This document shows positions 38,343 to 47,425 of a DNA stretch of 64,000 nucleotides, one piece after another (position 1 is the first letter of the stretch; every line of letters starts with the position of its first letter). The notes beneath the pieces are model-generated. The model worked only from the letters and a program-made list of their open reading frames with translations, was not told the DNA's origin and made no database searches. The stretch spans positions 310,001-374,000 of the forward strand of contig NQMI01000014.1 of assembly GCA_002270565.1 (NCBI GenBank), read 5' to 3'. The translations under genes and the position numbers were made by a program. The stretch comes from Stenocarpella maydis. Lineage: Eukaryota > Ascomycota > Sordariomycetes > Diaporthales > Diaporthaceae.

Positions 38343-40166
38343 AACCCGACAAGCGAGACACACCTCGTCCCTGTACGTCCCCCCAAAAGCAAATTGCGCT
38401 GAGGACTTGTCTTACTACTTCTGGACGGAGTTGTTCTCAATTTTACTTGACAGTCCACGACGAAACCTGCCGGAGAATTTACGGCGGTCCGTAATAGACT
38501 GGACCCACGCTTTCTCGGCCTGCCTTGCCTATCATCAATGTCCCTCTGCAGCATTCGAACCTGTCTTGTCTTGCGTCTCTCTTGACGCCGTCCACACTCC
38601 TCGAACGGTGCCTGACACCTGTCCCTGTCCATGTGCGAGTGCCTGTCCCCCCCTGTCACCCTCGAGCTGCCATGCCTCGCTACCTAGGTACCTGTAGGTG
38701 GGCTGGCTGATGGACATGGGATGAGAGCAGAGGTGCCATCATCACGATATCAGATCATTTCCTGGCCCCCACCTGCCTCTGCTGCTCCTTGCAGCCCTCA
38801 CGAGAACCCATAGACGGACAAGAGTGGCCTTGGCATAGACCGACTCCCGGGGCTTCATGAAGTACGTGCTGCCCTCCTCAGCACTTCTAATGCTCGAGGG
38901 GCGAGCCTTCATGCTGCTACAACACACAGACCAGGTAGCATGCGTTATGAACGTGTGCGAGCGTGTGTACGTGCCTTGTGTATATGTGTGTACGTGCATA
39001 TCTGCAGACAGTGAAGGGCTGATGACGCTATCCACGACAACATCATTCAACCTGCTGGGACTGGGCCGCCAGCACCCTCGCTCGCTACATAAGAGTATTC
39101 CCCCCGGCCCTTGCACTACGACATCCAGCGTACTACGTGCACATGAGAGTTGCAAGATACGTGCAGGGGATTGCTGGTGGCATACAGGCATTGGATGTAC
39201 CCTTGAATTAGCACCGCTCATCAGGATGGGCCAGGGGTGGTCCCTGGCATCCACTCCTCCCTCCAGACCATCTCAACCCTGAAGCACCCTTGTCTTGATC
39301 TTGGCTCCATCTCAAATGCTCCGTCCTCTTTAAGTCGCACAAAAGGCCTCGGGCGACTAACACATAGTTCTTTATTTTCTATCTGGGCTACTGCACCATT
39401 CTCGACCATGACATGGTTCCGGGGATCCATAAGACAAAAAGACCATAAACCGCCGTTGCATCCTCTTTACTTTCTTTCCTGACCCTGACGGCGTGTGATC
39501 TCTCCCAAGCACAGCGGCCCGGGCTTTTCCACAGCTTCCATGACATCCAGAGAGCTTCCTGGTGCTTCTACTGCAGCTCTCCGGCACCCCCAAACACGAC
39601 CACGAACACCTCCGCATGCCGTACCACTGAGACCTCAGGAGCCATCGACCTAGTATTACAGTGCACGTTTGCTCTGCTCGAGTACTGGAACTGCGTGTCA
39701 GCTTTTGTCACCACCGGGACTCGACGGGCCCTACCGGACCGAACCTGCCAGTCTCTCCCATCTCTCTGAAAGCGCGACATACTTCCACTTGACGGTGCCG
39801 ACCGGAGTGCTCGATCTTTTTTCTTATTGCGACATTGGCACCTGCAGAGACAGCCCAGCACGCTCCAAGAAGACTCGAGGCCAGGCCACACAAATCTGGA
39901 AGATTCGCCACTATCCACAAGCAGGCTCAAGCAGGCTCAAGCAGGCGGCCGTCAGCTCACCGTTTCGTCTACCACACGGTCTTTGGGGACTGGATCTTCC
40001 CTGCGTCCGAGGCATTTCGCAAGGGTCAACCAGTTGGGAAAGACGCGGAAAGCCAGATCCGTTTTCAGGGCTCCTGCCTCGCGGGATCGTGAGAGAGTGG
40101 CCGCGTCGTCGAAGCTAGGGCAGGCGGTGATTTGGCCCAGTCGCTAAATCTCTTAGAACCATTTCC

Positions 40167-42528
40167 ATGCAAACCATACTCCATCACCGAGACATCTCGC
40201 ATAACTCGCTCGGCCAACGCCGTGGCTGTTCATCAGACCTCGTGCGCTCCGCTCTTGACATCTCGTGGCCGAGGGCAGGCTCTGAAAGTCCTGCTTCCGG
40301 GTCAACAGGAGACTACCCATCTCCGCCCATGTCAGGGTCTCCGCCGATTCCACCCAGAGTAACTCAAGAGGCCGATGACCGAGCTCAGGGAGTGTACCAG
40401 ACGGCCAGCCACGATGTGTATCGCGGAAACTCGACGACACAAGCAGATTCGAGAATGTTGCCAGGGATATTGGCACCCGTCAGGCCCTACCAGCCAGATC
40501 TTGCGGAGCGCATGCCGTACGCGTTCCCACGACCAGACAACCCGATGCAGAGACCTTTCATGCCGTACACGTCGCAACATAGCCAGGTCATGTCGCAACC
40601 CTCTTACCTACCTGCCCCAGGCCCAATTCCAGCGCCTGGGCCTGTCCCAGGCTACCCCATCACTTCCCGTCCGCCAACACAAGAAAGCCAGCAGTCATTT
40701 GCCTCGCCCAAGTCCCAAAGAAAGACAAAAGGGCACGTGGCCTCGGCATGCGTGCCGTGCAAGAAGGCCCATCTTAGGCAAGTCTCAAGCTTCAATCCGT
40801 CACACAAGGAGGAGGCGTACTAATCCGCGCCAGATGTGACGGTATGTTTGAAACAACTTCTTCTCCTCCTTGCGACTCCCTTCCTCGGCAAGGAATGAAG
40901 CACCGATACCCCATCGCGTTGAAGCAACTTGGGGCAAGCCGGGTGCCGGGTGCTTTGACTAGGCTCTACACTTGCAGGCATGCTAGATCAGGTAGCCCTG
41001 TCACATCAAACACCAAGCAGAGTGATGCTACCGTAGTGTGGAAATAGCTGCAATACTCAAATACTCCAGAGACCCAGGTCGCGCATACGTGCAGACTTGC
41101 CTCGGTGAGAGCGTGGAATAGCCAGTGCTACCGGCTAGTCCTTGTGGGCGGGCAAAACTTGTGTCCCTGCCATCAACTCCTGCTGAACCATTCGCGATCT
41201 GAGGAATTAGCTGACGTTTTTTGGTGTTGACAGCCCAGAGGCCGTGTACGAGATGTATGCAGAATGGCAAGGAAGACGCGTGTGTTGACGTTCAACACAA
41301 GAAGCGCGGCCGTCCACGGCTTCGTGATGACCATCGTGGTGCCGGATTCGAATCTCGACTCGGACAAAGTCAGGATCAGAGTCTCAGGCGGCCGTTGTCC
41401 TTGTACGCCCCACAGGGTTCCATGGGCCCGGGTTTCGACGATTCCCTCAGACGAACGCAGTCATACCGCGTGTTGAAGTCCCAGCCTCCGGAGCCTTTGG
41501 CGCATCGCTTCCTTGAACGAGGCTCTGCGAGCGACGCCAACGTATACCTAGCCCCTCTTGCTATCTCAACAACACCGCCAGAGCCCGCAGCGTTCCTGAC
41601 CATGGATTTAGAGGTGGTGAAAGCCTCCAGCACGTTCTGGGATGCTGTTGGCCGCCCACTCATACAGAGCCCGCGGATCACGGAGATGCTTGCTTTTGGT
41701 GATAGGGAGAAGATGGTGGCGCTTCAACGGCAGATGCAGGACGAGCAAACACGGAGGGAGCCGAACTACCTGCCACCAATGTATGCCAAGCAGGAGGAGG
41801 AGAATGTGCTCCGTTCGCTCGGATTCAGCAGGGAGGAGATTGCCAGTTACTCGCTTGAGCTTCTGGAGAACCTCCGCTTTAACGACCAGACGGGGCAGCT
41901 GAGGAATCTGTCAGTACGCCTAGGGCTCGCAAAGCGCGGGTCGATATACTTCATCGTTGTCGTCGTGAACACGAACGCGGCCTTTCGAGGTTTCCAGCCA
42001 CCGACGCCGTCACCACAGGGCCGAGACCCTCGGGATTTGGCGTACTCGTATCCGGCGCCCCAAATGCCCTATCCGCAGCCAACACCTGTCTCAGCCACTT
42101 TCGACCACGGGCGAGGGAGATCAGCGAGCGATGTGGCATACTTTCCAAGACAGCCTGCTACCCCTGGGCAAATGATGCCAGGTCTGAGCCCCCGGCTCCC
42201 GTCGTCCTACGCCGCATCGCCCAGCAGGCCGGACTATCCTGTCGGACATCCTGCCTACCAGATCCCTCGCAGCGAGCTCTCCACGGTGCCACACACTTCG
42301 CAGGCCCCTGGATATCAGCTACCTCCCATAAGACAGTCCACGCAGTTCCAGACCCCGGAGTTCCAGACCCCGGCGCAGTCCCAGGCGCAGGCGCAGCAGC
42401 CTCAGTACCATCAACCTCAGCAGCAGGGTGGTCCAGCCGAGCAAAGCTGGCCACGTGACGACAGGCAGAGGGTTCATATCGAAGGCCTTATTGACAGGCC
42501 AGATCCCCCTCATCGGCATCAAAGTTGA
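40167..42528 (+). CDS. Zn2Cys6 transcription factor with PAS-like region
   Basis: Fungal binuclear zinc-cluster regulator, nuclear, probably binding CGG-type sites. Exons 40167-40777, 40834-40841, 41234-42528 give 637 aa. The cluster (about 197-225) reads ACVPCKKAHLR-CD-AQRPCTRCMQNGKEDAC and is pieced together from all three exons: exon 2 is only 8 nt and supplies the third Cys. Intron 1 has a GC donor (AG|gcaagt) and intron 2 is long (392 bp). A basic KKRGRPRLRDD, like an AT-hook or NLS, follows. Residues around 325-460 (FLTMDLEVVKASSTFWDAVG...) resemble the PAS-like region of some fungal regulators. The flanks are Pro/Gln-rich. Its targets are unknown and no gene symbol is justified. An upstream non-coding or short exon cannot be excluded. 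Confidence 0.87.
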
Positions 42529-42822
42529 AAACACGACCGGATCCGTGAGTGATAATAATTTTACAGAACCAAGCTGATGGGCGCCGTGGTGGGGAATACC
42601 GTGGCGGCCCGGACCATCAGCCCTGGTCCTAACCCGGCGCTCCAAAACACCTTACTTCTTCTTGAACTTGTTCAAGTCTTCCGGACTGGCTCCAACTCGA
42701 GCCAAGCGCAACCGTTGGGCGGGGCTCGTTGTTGAGAGCGTCTTGGGGGTGATTCGATGGAGGCGGACCGCATTGTACTAGTACGGCATATCGATTTGTT
42801 CTGCGCGCTATGGTCGTATTGG
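42529..42822. other. 3' flank of the Zn2Cys6 gene and possible extra minus-strand exon
   Basis: Read on the minus strand, about 42770-42655 gives a coding-looking stretch ending ARVGASPEDLNKFKKK followed by TAA. It may be the last exon of the gene at 42823-43041, but no canonical intron joins the two in frame. Confidence 0.3.
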
Positions 42823-43041
42823 TTAAAAGACCGGGTCGCGATGATACCACTGTGCGAGTTCTGCATCGGTTTGGCTTTGGAAGGGAAAGGGGAGTGGCAT
42901 GTTTGCTAGCATAGAGGGGTGGACGTGTATGTCTTCCGGGTGGGCCGCTGGTTCCTGCTCTTCGAGATTGCTCTTCAACGAGACATGACCGAGATTGCCG
43001 GAGTCGTGGTTGAAGAGGTTAGCCAGGCCGAGGCTTTCCAT
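42823..43041 (-). CDS. Hypothetical protein or C-terminal gene fragment
   Basis: A minus-strand frame with strong G/C third-position bias reads MESLGLANLFNHDSGNLGHV ... EDIHVHPSMLANMPLPFPF ... ELAQWYHRDPVF, 72 aa. The same frame extends upstream past the Met for about 20 plausible residues (VPTCVFTSNANQI) until a stop at about 43100, so the true start may lie in an undetected exon. Composition and codon use look genuinely coding, unlike the shadow frames on the other strand. I do not recognise the family. It may be a small gene, the end of a larger spliced gene, or a truncated relic. It is convergent with the Zn2Cys6 gene. Confidence 0.4.
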   Translation of the reverse strand: MESLGLANLFNHDSGNLGHVSLKSNLEEQEPAAHPEDIHVHPSMLANMPLPFPFQSQTDAELAQWYHRDPVF

Positions 43042-43818
43042 GATTTGGTTGGCGTTGGACGTGAAGACGCATGTTGGTACCCGTTTGTTCGGTGGCCATG
43101 GTTACACCCTAGAGACCACGTTGCTTGGGTACGCTCGTTCTTGAGAATGAATTCTTGTTGTCTTGTGATTGAAGATCCTTGGGTCTCGGATGTGTCAAGT
43201 CTTTTATGCGACCGACTCCATGTTGACAGTACCCGCTGGGCCTTTAGCTGATCTAAAAAAAAAGGCACCACTTCGCGACGTCGAGGGAGATATCCATGCG
43301 CGTGAGCAAGCTCCTGTGGACGCATCCTCCGACATTAGGGACGTTGTACAGAATGAGAGATTGGGAAGCGAGTCTCCAAACTCCCCTTGATCGGTAGGAT
43401 GACCCTGAAGCAGCAGCTGCTGGTGCGGGGGGGGGGGGGGGGGGTGGGCGAGGATACCAGGCATATGCGCAGAAAAGAAACGGACTTTTTGTACTCGGCC
43501 CATGTACAACCTGATGGGCGCCACACTGAATATTGCAACGGTGCTCCGGTCCACAACCTCAACTCACGCCAGCACCGGCAAACAATGCAACGTCGGAGCC
43601 ACCGGAGCAGCTGTCCGTACCCGTGCGGCTCCTCATCGACGTCGTTGGCCTACAAGTGCGTCAGTCTCGATGGCCTTTTGGCTCCCGCCCATTACCTACG
43701 GCAGACCCCATTTGGGGGATGAAGAAAGGGGAAAGAAGGAGAAGGAGAAGAAGAAGAAGAGACCGGCTGTAGCAAAAACGCCCCAGGCCTAGCGGCAGTT
43801 CCAAAACTTACTTGGATC
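43042..43818. other. Intergenic region with 18-G run
   Basis: No certain gene. A run of 18 G lies at 43427-43444, beside short G-rich sequence, and a GAA/GAG-rich purine stretch is at about 43726-43764. Confidence 0.5.
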
Positions 43819-44028
43819 CTAGCCGTAGCACTGGTATGACCGCGACGAGGACGCCCTGTTGTTCCTCTGGCTGCACTTGTCGCAGATCTCGGGCACCTCC
43901 CAGACCTTCTTGAGGACCTGCACGCCGAAGCACTGGTGGTTGGGGTCGTTACGGGCGAAGTGGCAGTAGTTCTTGCGCTTGGTGTAGGAGCAGGAGCAGC
44001 TGAAGATGAACTCTTCCCAGTCGCACAT
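43819..44028 (-). CDS. Small Cys-rich protein of unknown function
   Basis: 69 aa from an ATG at 44028: MCDWEEFIFSCSCSYTKRKN, then YCHFARNDPNHQCFGVQVL, EICDKC and a Ser/Arg tail ending QCYG. It has nine cysteines, several in Cys-X-Cys or Cys-X2-Cys spacing, which suggests metal binding. There is no signal peptide, so it is probably intracellular. The arrangement resembles small uncharacterised Cys/His proteins common in Sordariomycetes. The frame stays open upstream to 44352 (177 aa), but that part is low in coding character and the Met at 44028 begins the conserved-looking part. Function unknown. Confidence 0.6.
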   Translation of the reverse strand: MCDWEEFIFSCSCSYTKRKNYCHFARNDPNHQCFGVQVLKKVWEVPEICDKCSQRNNRASSSRSYQCYG

Positions 44029-47000
44029 TTTTGCCTTCTTAAAACTGGTCTTCTCAGAGGCAATGGGCCGGCGGGGTTCTGTTCTTGATCCTGCCCAGTA
44101 AGGGATCAGCCCGGTCGAAATCCATTGGGACAGGTCTATTCTCGCCGATTGGCACCGGGGAAATGGAGTCTCGGGGAACTTACTTTGGCAAGCACGGATC
44201 CTATCTGCCTTGCGGTACGCTCGGATGCCAACGACGGGATGACAGAGTGATTCGGGGCGATTGAGGTTCTCAGCTTTGATTCTGGTGATTGCTTGCGGAT
44301 CTTTAGGGTTTTCCACGTGGGCAATGAGGCAACCATGCCATGTTGGCCTCATCGGCCGGCCGCCCCCCTTTTATACAAGACCATGATGCTCGGGACATGA
44401 GCAGCATGGGGCTCAGAGTCTACGAGGCCAGGGCGTTTGGAGCATGTTTGCACTTTCGACCACCACGCAGCAGCATACTGATGCTGTGCATAGCGTTCAT
44501 TTCGAATGTACCGAGCCCTTATGTATGATATGCAGCCGATTCATCATTTCTCACGTCGCTTCATGGTGATCTTGTGGACCAATGCATGCCGGTACAAGTT
44601 TGCGTGTTCGGCTCTTCCGGGAAGGAGCTGGGATGTGGAGATAGCACAACCGCATGGCATGATGGTCGTCCCGCAAGACGTGGCATAAGCACTGTCTACA
44701 CAGCTCTACGAGAAGATCCCGAGAAACACAGATCGCGATGAGAACGGGAAGCGAAGTCTCTTAGGTTCTTCGTATAACCTTGCACCGAGATCCACTGTTG
44801 AGGATGCAGGCACAGAGGCTATCACCAAGGTTGTCGCCTCGCCTGTGGTCAGATCCCAGTCGGGAATTTGTCTCATTGAAAAAGAAAAGGCTCCAGGGCT
44901 GTCGACGTCTCTTGAAGTACATACGCCACAGTGCAGTTTGGTTGTACTAGAAGATTATGCAGGCCAAGCGGGCAAGCAAACAAACAGGAGCTAGAGTGGC
45001 AGTGATCTGGGATTGTGGTTCCGGAGCTGGAGCAACGCAAATTGGTGGATATCTTGGAATGGAAGAGCAGTGTATATCGGTGCACGCATGTGTGATGTTT
45101 AGGCTCCCCACTCAGACCATGGATGGAGGTCGTCACCAATGAGTATCGCAAAGTGAAGGGATCGTACCGATGCGCAGTGTACCATCTGCACCACGATTGT
45201 GAGTGCAGCTTTCCGTGCTGGGGCGTCTAGAATATTCTCCCTTAGGCCTCCTGCAGATGCAAGTGGTATGTGTGCGGAGTAAATCAAACTCACCGCATTC
45301 ACAACCGGAATCTTGGAACGCAGTCCAGGTGCATCCTGCCGGGCAACTCGCAGAAACATTCCTATGAGGCAGCTTGCAGCAGGCAGAGGACATTCCGACC
45401 ATTTATTTTGCACCGTCGTGGCTGCAACGGTCTTGGATGACGAGTCGGTTGGGGCTTGCAAGGGGAGGCCAAGGCAAACAAACAAGACTCAAATGAGATC
45501 AGGGCAGGGGCATAGACACCAGAGACGACGCTTGCCAAGGGGCAATCGCGGGTTCACATGGTCTCATGCCACCGCAAAAGTACCCACGGTAGCAAGACTG
45601 TCCAGGAGGACACAAACAAGGCGGCTGCAGGACACGAGGCCGCTTGACCAAAGCCATGCAGTAACCGGGCTAGACACGCTGCATAACGCCGCAGTAACTC
45701 GTCTGTCTGTAACCAGTTGGGGGCCCCCACCCCAGTTCGCTTCAAGGACAGAGTGGACACTCGACAAGAAGAAGGCATGCCGCGGACAAACGGTCGAGAT
45801 GCTATCAAACATGCAGGCTGCACCTCACTTGCCGTGGGCTGGCTAGTTGATTGTTCCAAGCCTCCAGCCGGCGTATGACGGTTTCAGGCGAGGCTGTGTG
45901 AAGGGGTTGCAGTGCCGTGATGGAGCAGACACAACCTGGGCAGTGATGAAGTGCACAAGACAGATGGATAGGGGCCGGTATCTTTGCGGGAAGGACCGAG
46001 CCGCCAACCTGGGATGAGATGCTCCTCGCTTATCTGGGTCTCAAGGGTCGACAAGTGTTTGGGTATTGGTGCCCCTGGTCGTGCATGAAGAAGGGTCCTG
46101 CGCAGCACTCGGAACGAGGAGGCCCTTGATGTCCCTGTCCAAGTCAGGCCGAGCGCAGGACCTGGGGCCGAAGCTTAGGGTCGAAAGTCTGGATGCGATT
46201 GCCATGGGTGGTAATGGTGACGAGCCGGCTGGGCTAGATATTGTGGATAGTAGATGGAATGTCGGAAAGATTCACTCAGACGCCAGGGGTTGAATGCATG
46301 GTCTTGATGTCCTGACGTGAGGGTGCACGTGATCTGACCTGGTCGAGTCGGTGGGGTGAGGACGTAACGTACGTACGTAGTCTACGTAGTCTACGTACTC
46401 ACAGGTAGTCAACGTAAGAATCAAGCTTATCCATTGTAAGAGGGACAGGGACTGGGCTGGTGGTCTGCCTGCAACTCCTCAGCGCCTTCTCATTGGGTTG
46501 CAGCCTGCAGGTAGCGCTGAGGAAAGAGCGCCACCCCCTAACAGAGACGTGTGGAAGTGAGGCGAGCAAGCGACTGGTAGACCAGGAAGCTGGCTTGGTT
46601 TTGGTTGCCTTGTTCCTCTCACACACAATACTCTCAGTCATCACACAACCAACACACCCACACACCCACACCTCATTCCTCCATCTGGCGAGAATGGCTC
46701 AGACAGCGCACCTCGTCATCTCGTGACCTGTCCCGGCTGTTCGACTGACGCCATCACATCTGGTCATATAACAGTGGCACAGGCAGGACCGACAGACAAA
46801 CCAGTTCTGAGCTGAGGTGGGTGTGGATAATCCTTACGTCTGCCTGCCTGCCACTGCATCTCACAGTCGCTGTCCGCGCTGGTTCGCCTGGTTCGCATGC
46901 TCCGCCCGCCTCCGCCTGGTCCGCCTTCCAGGCACCTGAGAGGCACCTGAGAGGCACCAGCACCAGCCCCTCCCCGTCGGAGAAGCTCTCTCGCCCTTCG

Positions 47001-47425
47001 TCTGTGCCCATGTGCCTCAACGGCCTTCCAACCACCCGGTAATAGCCTGCCCTGCCCTGCTCACCGGATTCCTCTCTGCCTGGACGAACCTCGCTCTGAC
47101 GTCTGCAGTTCGCATCTTATTTCCCTGACGGCCCAGCAGCAGCGGCCCCAGTTCACTTCATCTGCAGTGTCGAGAGTTGCACTGGGCCGAGCTTCGAGGC
47201 GATATAGAACCAGCATATGTACATCATCTGCCACGCTAACTCCTGCTGCGGGCACAGGTTGATGCTGTCGTAGCATCATGGCCCAACACACGTCGTTCGC
47301 CGGCCCGGAGCCTCGCTCAGCTTCGGTATGCTGCCTACTTACTCTTGCCGTCTTGTGAACCTGTCCCCTCTAATCTCCAGTCCGACTAGACATTCCTCCT
47401 CTCTACCCCTTCCTACAATGCCAGT
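44029..47425. other. Intergenic region, no gene recognised
   Basis: About 3.4 kb with only short frames. The frame at 45313-45846 (177 codons) has no recognisable feature. A Cys-rich antisense frame near 45402-45290 was considered and not accepted. A gtctacgta-type repeat lies at about 46370-46398. The last 800 bp are pyrimidine-rich and probably the promoter and leader of the C2H2 gene. Confidence 0.5.

Larger units (their letters stand above)
25036..40166. other. 15 kb gene desert
   Basis: No frame in this stretch shows a recognisable domain, and the longer ones (for example 36671-37432 minus, 33420-34025 minus) are repeat-driven or low-complexity. The first few hundred bases are Lon 3' flank and the last few hundred the promoter and leader of the Zn2Cys6 gene. 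Within it lie a 13-bp repeat at 28071, a 38-T run at 29500, a 7-bp repeat at 35701, a 9-bp minisatellite at 36751, a CTGCTGGTG array at 38285, and TACCTAGGTA at 36931 and 38681. Non-coding RNAs cannot be excluded. Confidence 0.5.

Noticed and set aside
35136..39282. CRISPR-like array suggested by several tandem repeats in the desert
   Set aside because: Units are 7-13 bp without unique spacers and the DNA is eukaryotic.
44029..44352. N-terminal extension of the small Cys-rich protein to 177 aa
   Set aside because: The extra residues lack coding character; the conserved-looking part begins at the Met at 44028.
45099..45486. Cys-rich antisense frame (SSACCKLPHRN...GCECG) followed by a GTGAGT donor
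   Set aside because: It recalled small secreted or CFEM-type Cys proteins, but spacing does not fit CFEM, there is no signal peptide, and the possible second exon is featureless.
47278..47331. Upstream ATG exon (MAQHTSFAGPEPRSAS) ending in gtatgc before the C2H2 gene
   Set aside because: Splicing to the nearest acceptor puts the downstream frame out of register; perhaps an upstream ORF or spliced leader.
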